Origin: Reyranella sp.
GTDB lineage: Bacteria > Pseudomonadota > Alphaproteobacteria > Reyranellales > Reyranellaceae
Reading direction: 5' to 3'
Assembly: GCA_022844015.1 (NCBI GenBank)
Contig: JALHMO010000006.1
Location: 1-64,000 of the forward strand
DNA: 64,000 nt
The position numbers and the translations under genes were made by a program. The notes beneath the pieces were generated by a model that worked only from the letters and a program-made list of their open reading frames with translations, made no database searches and was not told where the DNA came from. This document shows positions 34,889 through 44,161 of this stretch, piece by piece. Every line of letters begins with the position of its first letter. The first letter of the stretch is position 1.

Positions 34889-36241
34889 ATGGATGAGGGG
34901 CGCAAGCCGGAGCTGTCGGTATCGGCCCTGATCGAGCGCTTCGAGACGCACCAGGCGACGATCGGCGTGATCGGCCTCGGCTATGTCGGCCTGCCGCTCG
35001 GCTGCACGATGGGACGCAAAGGCTTCAACGTCCTGGGCTTCGACATCGACCCGACCAAGGTCGAGCTGATCAATGCCGGCAGCTCCTACCTCAGCCATAT
35101 CGATGGCGCGGAGATCGCCGAGTTGCGCGGCGCCGGTCGTCTCGCCGCAACGGCCGATTTCACCCGCCTCGCCGAATGCGACGCCATCATCCTGTGCGTG
35201 CCGACGCCCCTCACGCGACAACGCGAGCCGGATCTGACCTACGTCGTCAGAACCACCGAGACAATTCTGCCCCATCTGCGGCCCGGACAGCTCGTCGTCC
35301 TCGAATCGACGACCTATCCGGGCACCACGCGCGATGTCATGCGGCCGATCCTGGAGCGCGGCGGCCTGAAGTCGGGTCGCGACTTCTTCCTCGCCTACTC
35401 GCCGGAGCGCGAGGATCCGGGCAATGCGAGCTTCTCGACCGCGGCCATCCCCAAGGTGGTCGGCGGCGACGGCGCGGAAGCGCTGCGCCTCGCCTGCACG
35501 CTCTACGACGCGGTGGTGACGCGCAGCGTGCCGGTGTCCTCGCTCGAGACCGCCGAGGCGGTGAAGCTCACCGAGAACATCTTCCGCTCGGTCAACATCG
35601 CTCTCGTGAACGAGCTCAAGATCGTCTTCGAGGCGATGGGCATCGACGTCTGGGAGGTGATCGAGGCAGCCAAGAGCAAGCCGTTCGGCTACATGCCCTT
35701 CTACCCCGGCCCGGGCCTGGGCGGCCATTGCATCCCGATCGACCCGTTCTACCTCACCTGGAAGGCGCGCGAGTTCGACGTCGCCACCCGGTTCGTCGAG
35801 CTGGCCGGCGAGATCAACACCGCAATGCCGCAGCGCGTCGTCATGCGCACCATCGAGGCGTTGAGCGAGCATGCCGGACGCGCACCCAAAGGAGCCCGCA
35901 TGCTGATCCTGGGTATCGCCTACAAGAAGAACGTCGACGACACGCGCGAGAGCCCGGCCTTCAAGATCATGGAGCTGCTGGAGAAGCGCGGCGTCGACCT
36001 CGAGTTCCACGATCCCATGGTCGCCGAGATCCCGATGACGCGCGAGCACGCCGCGTTCGCCGGGCGGCGCTCCGTGCCGCTCACCAGGGACGTCGTCTCG
36101 GGCTTCGATGCGGCGATCATCTGCACCGATCACGACGCCGTCGACTACGCGAGCCTCGTCGCCTGGTCGCATCTGGTCATAGACACCCGCAATGCCTGCG
36201 CCCGCATCGGCGTCACGGCCAGGCATGTCGTCAAGGCCTAG
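34889..36241 (+). CDS. nucleotide-sugar dehydrogenase (UDP-N-acetylglucosamine 6-dehydrogenase type)
   Basis: A 450-residue NAD-dependent four-electron dehydrogenase. GVIGLGYVGLPLG near residue 31 is the Rossmann loop. Cys281 in GPGLGGHCIPIDPFYL is the catalytic thiol; AEAVKLTENIFRSVNIALVN provides the Lys and Asn residues. GIAYKKNVDDTRESPAFKIM is the C-terminal domain mark of the WbpA/TviB branch (UDP-GlcNAc or UDP-GalNAc to the uronic acid). The ATG at 34889 with GGGGG before it is preferred over a GTG at 34877. It pairs with the epimerase gene 18 bp downstream for surface polysaccharide precursors. Confidence 0.9.
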   Translation: MDEGRKPELSVSALIERFETHQATIGVIGLGYVGLPLGCTMGRKGFNVLGFDIDPTKVELINAGSSYLSHIDGAEIAELRGAGRLAATADFTRLAECDAIILCVPTPLTRQREPDLTYVVRTTETILPHLRPGQLVVLESTTYPGTTRDVMRPILERGGLKSGRDFFLAYSPEREDPGNASFSTAAIPKVVGGDGAEALRLACTLYDAVVTRSVPVSSLETAEAVKLTENIFRSVNIALVNELKIVFEAMGIDVWEVIEAAKSKPFGYMPFYPGPGLGGHCIPIDPFYLTWKAREFDVATRFVELAGEINTAMPQRVVMRTIEALSEHAGRAPKGARMLILGIAYKKNVDDTRESPAFKIMELLEKRGVDLEFHDPMVAEIPMTREHAAFAGRRSVPLTRDVVSGFDAAIICTDHDAVDYASLVAWSHLVIDTRNACARIGVTARHVVKA

Positions 36242-36259
36242 CCGCGCGGGACGCCCAGC

Positions 36260-37264
36260 ATGCGCTGCCTGGTGACCGGCACGGCGGGCTTCGTCGGGTT
36301 TCACCTTGCCCGCCGCCTGCTCGAGCTGGGCCACCAGGTCACCGGCATCGACGGCATCACAGCGTACTACGACCCGACGCTCAAGCAGGCCCGCCATGCC
36401 GAGCTCGCCCACTTCGGCTCCTTTCGCCCGCATCTCTGCATGCTCGAGGAGGCAGGCAGGCTGGGCGCGATCTACGAGCAGGCGGCCCCGGATCTCGTGC
36501 TCCATCTCGCCGCCCAGGCCGGTGTGCGCTACAGCCTCGAGAACCCGCGCGCCTATATCGAGTCGAACGTCGTCGGCAGCTTCAACCTGATCGAGCTGTG
36601 CCGCCGCTCACGGCCGCGCCACCTGCTGATCGCCTCGACGAGCTCGGTCTACGGCGACAGCAGCGACTTTCCGCTTTCCGAGACGGATCCCGCCAACCAT
36701 CCGCTGACCCTCTATGCCGCCTCGAAGAAAGCAGTCGAGGCGATCGCCCATTCCTATGCCCATCTGTGGGACATACCGACCACCCTGTTCCGCTTCTTCA
36801 CCGTCTACGGCCCCTGGGGCCGGCCGGACATGGCCTACTTCAAGTTTGTCGAGCGCATTCTCGCCGGCCATCCGATCGACATCTACAACCATGGCCGGAT
36901 GGAGCGGGACTTCACCTACATCGACGATCTCGTCGAGGCGATCGTCCGCCTGAGCGACGTTCCGCCCATTCGCGACGGCCGGAAGACGGTGCCGTCCGAT
37001 TCGTCGAGCCCCGCGGCGCCCTATCGGATCGTCAACATCGGCGGCCGCCAGCCGGTCAAGCTGCTCGATTTCGTTGCCGAGATCGAGCGGGCAACCGGCA
37101 AGAAGGCCATCCGCAACTACATGGACATGCAGCCTGGCGACGTGCAACGCACCGAGGCCTCGACTGATTTCATCGAGGCCCTCATAGGCTATCGCCCGAC
37201 CACACCGCTGCCGGTCGGCATCGCCGAGTTCGTCCGCTGGTATCGCGACTACTACCGCGCCTGA
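36260..37264 (+). CDS. NAD-dependent sugar epimerase (UDP-glucuronate 4-epimerase type)
   Basis: A 334-residue extended SDR enzyme. The NAD loop is VTGTAGFVGFHLA, the catalytic pair Tyr152 and Lys156 lies in YAASKKA, and Ser/Thr in IASTSSVYGD. DIYNHGRMERDFTYIDDLVE and AAQAGVRYSLENPRAYIESN are diagnostic of UDP-glucuronate 4-epimerases. With the upstream dehydrogenase it would convert a UDP-hexuronic acid to its galacto form. No glycosyltransferase or export genes are nearby, so the final polymer is unknown. Confidence 0.9.
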   Translation: MRCLVTGTAGFVGFHLARRLLELGHQVTGIDGITAYYDPTLKQARHAELAHFGSFRPHLCMLEEAGRLGAIYEQAAPDLVLHLAAQAGVRYSLENPRAYIESNVVGSFNLIELCRRSRPRHLLIASTSSVYGDSSDFPLSETDPANHPLTLYAASKKAVEAIAHSYAHLWDIPTTLFRFFTVYGPWGRPDMAYFKFVERILAGHPIDIYNHGRMERDFTYIDDLVEAIVRLSDVPPIRDGRKTVPSDSSSPAAPYRIVNIGGRQPVKLLDFVAEIERATGKKAIRNYMDMQPGDVQRTEASTDFIEALIGYRPTTPLPVGIAEFVRWYRDYYRA

Positions 37265-37268
37265 AGAA

Positions 37269-37754
37269 TCACAGATCGACGCGCTCCTCCGCCACCGGCT
37301 TGCGCTCCGCCATGTCGAACCGACCGGCATAGATCGGGCGCTCTCCGGTGGTCGGGCCGGGATATTGCACGATCAGGATCTTGCCACCGCTCTCGGTGTG
37401 GAACTCGCCCTCGAAATGCGGGTCGGAGTGAAAGAGCATCGAGCCCGCCGGGCAGCGCTTGCCGCCGATGGTGAACTCGCCTTCGAGCACGTACCAGACC
37501 TGGGCGAAGCCGTGGTAGTGCTCCGGATGATAGGCCCCCGGCTCCAGCCGCAGGATACCGGCATTGGGTTCCGTCGGATTTTCGGGCCGCGGATGGAACA
37601 GCATCTTGCCGGTCTCGCCCGGCCAGCGGATCGTCTCCCAATCGATGTCGTCGACATGCCGGACCTGCCAGGGCCGATGGTCCCGGCGCGACGCCTCGCG
37701 CGACGTCGTGAGGGTTGCGTTCGCGGCCGCGCTATCGGGAATGTTCTTGCTCAT
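37269..37754 (-). CDS. cupin domain protein A, 161 aa
   Basis: A single-domain cupin. The metal-binding motif is HPEHYHGFAQVWYVLEGEFT (two His, then Glu) and the second motif is FHSDPHFEGEFHTESGG. The tail VQYPGPTTGERPIYAGRF is shared almost word for word with the cupin at 38501-38944, so the two are paralogues around one regulator. It overlaps the XRE-cupin regulator gene by 4 bp (ATGA), downstream of it. The metal-site residues are intact. The reaction is unknown; such small cupins are often dioxygenases, isomerases or binding proteins. Confidence 0.8.
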   Translation of the reverse strand: MSKNIPDSAAANATLTTSREASRRDHRPWQVRHVDDIDWETIRWPGETGKMLFHPRPENPTEPNAGILRLEPGAYHPEHYHGFAQVWYVLEGEFTIGGKRCPAGSMLFHSDPHFEGEFHTESGGKILIVQYPGPTTGERPIYAGRFDMAERKPVAEERVDL

Positions 37755-38401
37755 GGCTGGGCCTCCTTGGCCTGGGCGGACGTGGCAAGGCGCCACCAGT
37801 CGGCCGCCTCGAGGGTCTCGGTGGACTTGGTCACGGCCATCAGCATGTGCGCCTTGCCGCGCCCGGCATTCTCGGCCCGATGGGGCTGCCGCGAATCGAT
37901 GAAGATCGAGTCGCCGGCCTTGAGCCTGTGCTGCTCCTCGCCGACGAGGAAACGGACCTCGCCCGACAGCACGTAGCAGTGCTCCTGGCCTGGATGCGAG
38001 ACCATCGCCTCCATCCGCGCCTTCGCCGGGAACACGAGATGAAAGACCTCGAGACGATCGAGCGGCGCCCCGCCGCCCAGCGACCGCCAGAGATAGCCGG
38101 TCGCCGCGACCTCCAGGAACTCCCGAGCCTGGCCGCGATGGATCGACACGCGCGTCCTGGCCGGCGTCGCGCCGCCGCCGAAGAGCTCGTCGAGCCCGAG
38201 GCCGACCACGTCGGTGAGCTGCAGAAGGTTGGCGATCGAGGCGTTGCTGTGGCCACGCTCGAGCTTCGACAGGAAGCCTTCGGAGACACCAGCCCGGCCG
38301 GCGACGTCGGCCAGGGTCAGGCCGGCACCGAGCCGGGCGCTGCGCAGACGCCGGCCGACCTCGCGCGCAGTTTGCTCGACCTTGTCCATGGGATCGATCA
38401 T
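37751..38401 (-). CDS. XRE family transcriptional regulator with C-terminal cupin
   Basis: A 216-residue regulator. The N-terminal helix-turn-helix is LRSARLGAGLTLADVAGRAG followed by VSEGFLSKLERGHSNASIAN. The C-terminal half is a cupin sensor (VSHPGQEHCYVLSGEVRFLV, LKAGDSIFIDSRQPHRAEN). This architecture (PuuR/SutR-like) usually senses a small metabolite. The ATG at 38401 has AGGAAAG upstream; a GTG at 38407 is possible. It is cotranscribed with cupin A and divergent from cupin B, so it probably controls both. Confidence 0.9.
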   Translation of the reverse strand: MIDPMDKVEQTAREVGRRLRSARLGAGLTLADVAGRAGVSEGFLSKLERGHSNASIANLLQLTDVVGLGLDELFGGGATPARTRVSIHRGQAREFLEVAATGYLWRSLGGGAPLDRLEVFHLVFPAKARMEAMVSHPGQEHCYVLSGEVRFLVGEEQHRLKAGDSIFIDSRQPHRAENAGRGKAHMLMAVTKSTETLEAADWWRLATSAQAKEAQP

Positions 38402-38500
38402 GCGCACGGTCTTTCCTATATGGCAAGTCCTCTTTCCTTCAGATCAAGTGCGCGACGACCTCGCCAATGGCATGATGCGAGACAGCCGGAGGAAAATGCC

Positions 38501-38944
38501 ATGACCGTTCAGCAGAAAATTCAGGACACGGCGAGCCATCACGCCCCGCAGTTCAAGCACCCCGACGAGATGGCCTGGGAGATGGGCCGCTTCCGCAACG
38601 CCACGAAGTTCCTGTTCCATCCGACAGCCGACGACCCGACGGCGCCGAACGCGGGCTTCCTGCGCTACGAGCCCGGCGCCGGCTTTCCCTTCCACAAGCA
38701 CGATTTCGCGCAGATCTGGTACATCATCGAGGGCGAGTTCCTGATGGGCGAGCGCAAGTACGGCCCCGGCACCGTCGTCTACATGGCCGATCCGCATTTC
38801 GAGAACGAGATGCGCACGGAGACCGGCGGAACCGTCCTGTTCGTGCAGTACCCCGGCCCGACCACGGGCGGCCGCCCGATCTACGACGGCCGCATGAACC
38901 TGAAGGCGGCGCCGCCGGCCGCGGACCTCGATCTCGAGCACTGA
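38501..38944 (+). CDS. cupin domain protein B, 147 aa
   Basis: A single-domain cupin preceded by a strong GGAGGAAAA ribosome-binding site. Its metal motif is FPFHKHDFAQIWYIIEGEFL and its second motif ADPHFENEMRTETGG, then VQYPGPTTGGRPIYDGRM. It aligns along its whole length with cupin A on the other side of the regulator. Divergent transcription from about 100 bp of shared upstream DNA suggests joint control. Function unknown. Confidence 0.82.
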   Translation: MTVQQKIQDTASHHAPQFKHPDEMAWEMGRFRNATKFLFHPTADDPTAPNAGFLRYEPGAGFPFHKHDFAQIWYIIEGEFLMGERKYGPGTVVYMADPHFENEMRTETGGTVLFVQYPGPTTGGRPIYDGRMNLKAAPPAADLDLEH

Positions 38945-39096
38945 CCGTCCATCGGTGAGGCCGTCATGACCCTCGGTGCGCCATTGACCGGCGCGCCCCT
39001 TCGTCGGGACAGGAGGACGCCACCGGCGCAGCTCGCTCTCGGCCTCGAGCCCGCCGTCGCCGCGGGACAGCGACACTCCTCGGCGAAGCCGGTGCG

Positions 39097-40824
39097 CTAC
39101 GCCGACGCGGCGCGCGTCTCGACAAGGCGGCCGATGGCTCCCGGCCCACGCTGGAGCTCGATCTCGCGGTCGTGCCACTGGCGCAGCGAGGGGCGATGGC
39201 CGATCGATACGATGGTGGTGCCCGGCAGCCTGCGCTTCAGCTCGCCATAGATTGCCGCCTCTGTCGGCTCGTCGAGCGAGGCGGTCGCCTCGTCGAGGAA
39301 CAGCCAGTCGGGCTTGAAGACCAGGGCACGCGCGACGGCGAGCCGCTGCTGCTCGCCACCCGACAGGACGTAGGTCCAGTGCGCCACCTCGTCGAGCCGC
39401 CCGACGAGCGGGCCGAGGCGGGCAGATCCGAGCGCCGACGCGATATCGGCGTCGGTCGCCGTCGAGCTTTCGTCGGGATACCTGACGGCATCGCGCAGCG
39501 TGCCGATGGGGATATAGGGCTTCTGCGGCAGGAACAGCACGCGGGCGCCTGCCGGCACCCGGACATGGCCGGCGCCGAACGGCCAGATCCCCGCCAGGGC
39601 GCGAAACAGGGTGCTCTTGCCCGATCCGCTCGTCCCCGTGATCAACGTCGACCGGCCGCGCCGCAGGACGAAGGTCGCGTCGTCGAGCAGCGCCTGGCCG
39701 TTGGGCAGGCTGAGCGTCAGGCCATCGGCCCCGATATCGCCGCGCCCCTGCTCGGCGGCGACATCGATGGCCGCCGCGGGACGATGGTCGATCGCCGCCT
39801 GGAGCCCATCGAGGCGATCCATCACGGCGCGCAACTCGGCCAGGGTCGCGTAGTTGTCGATGAAGAAGGACAACGCGGTCTGGACCTGCCCGAATGCCTG
39901 GGCCGTCTGGGTCATCACGCCGAGCGTGATGGCGCCCTCGAAGAAGCGCGGGCCGGTCACCAGGTAGGGGAAGATGATGGCGATCTGCGCATAGCCGGTT
40001 TGATAGAAGCCTAGCTGCAGGCTCGTCACCAGGACGCGCCAGCCGTTCATGAACACGGCCTGGAAGCGCGCCACCAGGTTTTGCTGCTCGGCGGGCTCGC
40101 CGTGATAGAGGGCGATGCCTTCGGCATTCTCGCGCACGCGCACCAGGGAGAAGCGGAAATCGGCCTCGAGCGCCTGCTGGGCGAAGTTGAGCGGGATCAA
40201 ACGGCGCCCCACCAGGTTGGCGAGATAGGTGCCGAGGAAGGCGTAGATCAGCGCAACCCACACCATGTACCCGGGTATGCTCGCATCGATGCCGACAGAG
40301 GCGAGCGACAGCGAGCCGGAGAGCTGCCACAGGATGAACAGGAACGACACCAGGCTGGCGGTCGCGCCGATGACGCCCAGCAGGAGCTGCATGGTGTAGA
40401 GGCCGAGCCGGTTCAGATCCTCGGCAATGCGCTGGTCGGCGTTGTCGATCTTGCGCTCGAGCTCGATGCGATAGTAGCCGCGGCCGTCGAGCCAATGGGC
40501 AAGATAGCGGCCCGTCAGCCAGCGCCGCCAACGCAGGCGCAGGTAGGGACTGACCAGGCTGCGAGCGATGGCGAAGGCGATGGTGAGGGCCGCGATCCAC
40601 GTGAAGTTGATCATCTCCCGCCAGAAACCAGGTTCGTCCTTGTTCTGGAAGGTGTCGAAGAAGCGCCGGCTCCATTCGTTGTAGGCGACGTCGACCGCCA
40701 CCGCCGACAGCGTCAGCACGATGGCGCCGATCAGCAGCGACCAGGCGAACCAGCGTTCCTCGGACCTGAAATAGGGCATGACCAGCCGCCACCAGTCGCC
40801 GAGATACGATCCAACGCGCTTCAT
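39097..40824 (-). CDS. ABC transporter, fused membrane-ATPase (SbmA/BacA-YddA family)
   Basis: A 575-residue protein with an N-terminal ABC membrane domain (about six helices to residue 300) and a C-terminal ATPase. Family marks in the membrane part are YNEWSRRFFDTFQNKDEPGF, WRRWLTGRYLAHWLDGRGYY and NADQRIAEDL, which tie it to the SbmA/YddA/ABCD group rather than MsbA. Walker A is GTSGSGKST, the signature LSGGEQQRLAVARAL and Walker B WLFLDEATASLDE. The ATG at 40824 gives MKRVGSYLGDWW. The family moves peptides, vitamin B12 or acyl compounds; the substrate here is unknown. Confidence 0.9.
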   Translation of the reverse strand: MKRVGSYLGDWWRLVMPYFRSEERWFAWSLLIGAIVLTLSAVAVDVAYNEWSRRFFDTFQNKDEPGFWREMINFTWIAALTIAFAIARSLVSPYLRLRWRRWLTGRYLAHWLDGRGYYRIELERKIDNADQRIAEDLNRLGLYTMQLLLGVIGATASLVSFLFILWQLSGSLSLASVGIDASIPGYMVWVALIYAFLGTYLANLVGRRLIPLNFAQQALEADFRFSLVRVRENAEGIALYHGEPAEQQNLVARFQAVFMNGWRVLVTSLQLGFYQTGYAQIAIIFPYLVTGPRFFEGAITLGVMTQTAQAFGQVQTALSFFIDNYATLAELRAVMDRLDGLQAAIDHRPAAAIDVAAEQGRGDIGADGLTLSLPNGQALLDDATFVLRRGRSTLITGTSGSGKSTLFRALAGIWPFGAGHVRVPAGARVLFLPQKPYIPIGTLRDAVRYPDESSTATDADIASALGSARLGPLVGRLDEVAHWTYVLSGGEQQRLAVARALVFKPDWLFLDEATASLDEPTEAAIYGELKRRLPGTTIVSIGHRPSLRQWHDREIELQRGPGAIGRLVETRAASA

Positions 40825-40910
40825 GAGGCATCCTTTCGGCGGGCACCCTAGCCGCCCGCGCGGCGGCCGAACCATGACATTCACGACGCAGGGCGCTATA
40901 GCGCCGTCCA

Positions 40911-42203
40911 ATGGATGCAACGCTCGCCTCGCGGCGCGTCGCGCTCGATGTTCTGGTGGCCTGTCTCGACAAGGGCCAGCCACTGGACGACGCGCTGGCG
41001 CGCCACCCCGGGTTTCCCGCCCTCGATCCGAGGGATCGCGCCTTCGTCCGCCTGCTGCTGGCGACGACGTTGCGCCGCCTCGGCGAGATCGATGCCGTGC
41101 TCGGCCATCTCGTGGAGCGCCCGCCCGAGGGCGCCAATGCGGTCGGCCGACACGTGCTACGGCTCGGCGCGGCCCAGCTGCTGTTTCTCGGCACACCGCC
41201 CCATGCTGCCGTCGACACCTCCGTACGACTGGTGATCGACGCCGGCCGGCCGCATCTCAAGGGGCTGGCCAATGCCGTGCTCCGGCGCGTGTCGGGCGAA
41301 GGCACGGCCCTACTCGGCGATCGCGATCCGGTGCGCCTCAACACTCCGCAGTGGCTATGGCAGAGCTGGGCTGGAAGCTACGGCGAGCCAGCCGCACGGG
41401 CGATCGCCGCCGCCCACCTGATCGAAGCCCCGCTCGACCTGACGCCACGCGCCGATCCCGAGAGCTGGGCGGCGCGTCTGGAGGGCGAGCTGCTGGCCAC
41501 CGGCACGATCCGGCGGCGCGCCGGCGGTGCAGTCACCGAGCTGGCGGGCTTTGCCGAGGGCGCGTGGTGGGTGCAGGACGCGGCTGCCACCCTGCCCGCC
41601 CGCCTGCTGGGCGATGTCGCCGGCAGGCGCGTCGCCGATCTATGTGCCGCACCCGGCGGCAAGACCCTGCAGCTCTGCGCGCTCGGCGCCCGCGTCACCG
41701 CCGTCGACATCTCCGCCCGTCGCATGACGCGCGTCGCCGAGAACCTGCAGCGTGCCGGCCTGTCGGCCGAGCTCGTGACGGCGGACGCCAGCAAGTGGTG
41801 CCCCGACGCGCCATTCGATGCCGTCCTGCTGGACGCGCCGTGCTCCGGCACCGGCACCTTGCGGCGCCATCCCGACATCGCCTGGCTGAAGGACGAGGAC
41901 GACGTTGCCCGCCTTACGCTGACCCAGGACAGGCTGTTGGCAAACGCCGCGAGCCTGCTCAGGCCCGGCGGCATCCTGGTCTATGCCGTGTGCTCCCTGC
42001 AGGAGGACGAAGGCCCGGCGCGCATCGAGGCCCTGCTCGCGCGCGACGCGCGCTTGGCGCGGCACAGGGTGGTGCCAGCCGAGCTTCCGGACCTCGCCGA
42101 CGCCGTCACCTCCGCTGGCGACGTCCGCACCCTCCCCTCGATGTGGCACGACCGCGGCGGCCTCGACGGCTTCTATATCGCGCGATTGGTGAAGGCGACG
42201 TAG
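40911..42203 (+). CDS. rsmB: 16S rRNA (cytosine-967) C5-methyltransferase family protein RsmB
   Basis: A 430-residue enzyme with an N-terminal NusB-like domain (residues 1-135: RRVALDVLVACLDKGQPLDD, DRAFVRLLLATTLRRLGEID) and a C-terminal SAM methyltransferase. The SAM loop is VADLCAAPGGKTLQLCAL. The two motif cysteines are Cys311 in DAPCSGTGTLRRHPD and Cys361 in YAVCSLQEDEG, so the Cys pair used for catalysis and product release is intact. The ATG at 40911 has no obvious ribosome-binding site. Its 5' region is shared with the divergent ABC exporter gene. Confidence 0.93.
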   Translation: MDATLASRRVALDVLVACLDKGQPLDDALARHPGFPALDPRDRAFVRLLLATTLRRLGEIDAVLGHLVERPPEGANAVGRHVLRLGAAQLLFLGTPPHAAVDTSVRLVIDAGRPHLKGLANAVLRRVSGEGTALLGDRDPVRLNTPQWLWQSWAGSYGEPAARAIAAAHLIEAPLDLTPRADPESWAARLEGELLATGTIRRRAGGAVTELAGFAEGAWWVQDAAATLPARLLGDVAGRRVADLCAAPGGKTLQLCALGARVTAVDISARRMTRVAENLQRAGLSAELVTADASKWCPDAPFDAVLLDAPCSGTGTLRRHPDIAWLKDEDDVARLTLTQDRLLANAASLLRPGGILVYAVCSLQEDEGPARIEALLARDARLARHRVVPAELPDLADAVTSAGDVRTLPSMWHDRGGLDGFYIARLVKAT

Positions 42204-42244
42204 CAGGTCGGGGAGCCGTTCATCGATTGGCTCGGCCAGTGCCG

Positions 42245-42354
42245 CCTCACCCCGAGGAGCCGCGCATGGCGCGGCGTCTCGAAGGATGAGGACAGGACGG
42301 TTCACGTTGCCCATCCTTCGAGACGCGCGCTCCCGCTCGCTCCTCGGCATGAGG
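42245..42354. repeat. family C palindromic repeat
   Basis: The left arm CCTCACCCCGAGGAGCCGCG...GGCGTCTCGAAGGATG and right arm CATCCTTCGAGACGCGCGCT...GCTCCTCGGCATGAGG are complementary with a degenerate middle. It lies between the convergent ends of rsmB and the amidohydrolase gene. Confidence 0.85.
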
Positions 42355-42388
42355 AAGTGGGCTTGCGCGCATTCCAGCGAGTTTGCCC

Positions 42389-43930
42389 TCACACCATCGA
42401 GCTCGGGCGATAGAAAGGCTGGTGCTTCGAGGTGTCGATGTAGTCGGCGTAGAACTTGCGGACGTGGGGCAGCAGGGCCTTCGAGAGGTTGCGCCGCTCG
42501 ACCTCGTCGTCGGCAAGCGCCTTGCCGAGGTCGTCGTGCAGTGCCTTCAGCGCGACGGTGCGGTCGACCTTGGTGAACCGGCCGTCCTCGTAGATCACCT
42601 CGCCGTCGCACATCGTCATGGTGACCGACTGCTGCTTGGCACGCTGGATCACGGCATCGAGCGTGGGCGTCAGCTCGTCGAGATAGGGATAGGCGATGCT
42701 GTCCCAGTCTAGCAGCACCATGTCGGCCGCCTTGCCGACCTCCAGCGTGCCGATCGCCTCGCCGTACGGCGTCGTGCGCGCCCCGCCGACCGTGGCCATG
42801 CGCAGCACCTGGGCCATGGTCGGCACGTCGGCCTCGACCATGCCCGGCACGCGATGCGCGCGCAGCACCAGCTTCAGCTCCTGCAGCATGTCGCGGTCGT
42901 CGTTGATGCCGGCCTCGTCGAGGCCGATCGCGGTGTTGATGCCTTTCTTCTCGAAGAAGTTGAGCGCCGCCACGCCCGAGCGCAGGCGGAAGTTCGACGA
43001 GCAATTGTGGCAGACACAGCCCTTGGCCTCGGCCAGGCGGTCGATGTCCTTCTCGCTGAGCCACACGCCGTGGCCGAGAGTCAGCCGCTTGTTCACCAGG
43101 CCGAACCGGTCGATGTACTCCAGCGCCGTGCAGTTGCCGCGCCGCCAGGCGTACTCCTTCTGGTAGGCGGTCTCGACCAGGTGCATGTGCATCGGTGCGT
43201 CGAACTTTTCCGAGGCGTCCGAGAGCATCGTCAGCGCCTTGTCGGAGCACCAGTGCAGGTTGGCGGGCGCCAGCTGGATCTTGACCCGGCGCTTGTTGTG
43301 ATGCTGCGAATGGAAGCTCCTGAACATGTCCATCGCATCGTCGAGGCTCATCCTGAAGCGGTCGAACCAGCGGTTCATCGGGCCCCGCAGCTCGGCCGGC
43401 AGGCCGGCGACGAACTCCTCGTCGGCCTGGTAGACCAGCCGGTTCTGGTCGCGCACGGCGTAGCAATAGCTGACCCGCATGCCGACATCCTCGTAGGCGC
43501 GGATGACGTCGCCCGCTCGCTTCTCGACCTCGCCCAAGGTGCCCGGCATCCAGCCGTGGATATGCTGGACCGTGGTGATGCCCGACCCGATCATCTCGAA
43601 CGCCGAGTACAGCGTATCGAGGTAGAGGTCGAGGTTGCGGATCACCATCCGGGTGATGAACCACAGCTCGAGCGGCATGTCGGGCGAGCCGAGCTGCACC
43701 GGCGTCAGGCCGACATGGTGATGGCCGTTGACGAAGCCCGGCAGCAGGATCTCCTTGCCCGTGCCGATCACCGGCACGGTCGGATGCTTGCGGTGCAGGT
43801 CGTCGTAGGTGCCGACGGCGACGATGACGCCGTCCTCCTGCAGCACCGCGCCGTCCTCGATCTCGTTCCACGCGAAACGATCCTTGACGCCGGTGATGGT
43901 GGCGCGGCTGCGCACGAGACTGGTGGCCAT
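42389..43930 (-). CDS. amidohydrolase family protein (TrzA/AtzA/guanine deaminase-like)
   Basis: A 513-residue metal-dependent hydrolase. NGHHHVG near residue 70 carries the HxH pair, MHMHLVET and LGHGVWLSEKD supply further metal His, and GLDEAGINDDRDMLQ holds the catalytic Asp region. The set matches the mononuclear aminohydrolase (ATZ/TRZ) group that deaminates heterocycles. An AGGAGG precedes the ATG. It is followed on the same strand, across a family A repeat, by a nitrate/taurine-type ABC importer, hinting at uptake and breakdown of one N-heterocycle. Confidence 0.88.
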   Translation of the reverse strand: MATSLVRSRATITGVKDRFAWNEIEDGAVLQEDGVIVAVGTYDDLHRKHPTVPVIGTGKEILLPGFVNGHHHVGLTPVQLGSPDMPLELWFITRMVIRNLDLYLDTLYSAFEMIGSGITTVQHIHGWMPGTLGEVEKRAGDVIRAYEDVGMRVSYCYAVRDQNRLVYQADEEFVAGLPAELRGPMNRWFDRFRMSLDDAMDMFRSFHSQHHNKRRVKIQLAPANLHWCSDKALTMLSDASEKFDAPMHMHLVETAYQKEYAWRRGNCTALEYIDRFGLVNKRLTLGHGVWLSEKDIDRLAEAKGCVCHNCSSNFRLRSGVAALNFFEKKGINTAIGLDEAGINDDRDMLQELKLVLRAHRVPGMVEADVPTMAQVLRMATVGGARTTPYGEAIGTLEVGKAADMVLLDWDSIAYPYLDELTPTLDAVIQRAKQQSVTMTMCDGEVIYEDGRFTKVDRTVALKALHDDLGKALADDEVERRNLSKALLPHVRKFYADYIDTSKHQPFYRPSSMV

Positions 43931-43995
43931 TGTTCCTCCTGATCAATCACTTCCTCCCCCGCGATCGGGGAGGGAATCGGCACACTACAAGAACT

Positions 43996-44118
43996 CCGTC
44001 ATCCCGACCGGAGCCGCCCGAAGGGGCGCGCAGTGGAGGGACCTTTCTTCCTGCGGCGTCGGTAAAGAAAGGTCCCTCGACTGCGCCCCCCTTCGGGCGG
44101 CTTCGCTCGGGATGACGG
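43996..44118. repeat. family A palindromic repeat, best conserved hairpin copy
   Basis: Two 54-bp arms (43996-44049 and 44065-44118) with a 15-bp loop. The left arm begins CCGTCATCCCGACCGGAGCC and ends GAGGGACCTTTCTT; the right arm is its reverse complement with about six differences. It lies in the gap between the importer ATPase gene and the amidohydrolase gene. Confidence 0.92.
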
Positions 44119-44161
44119 AGAAAATGGCACAAGCGAATGCTCCCCGTGTTGACGAGGGGGC

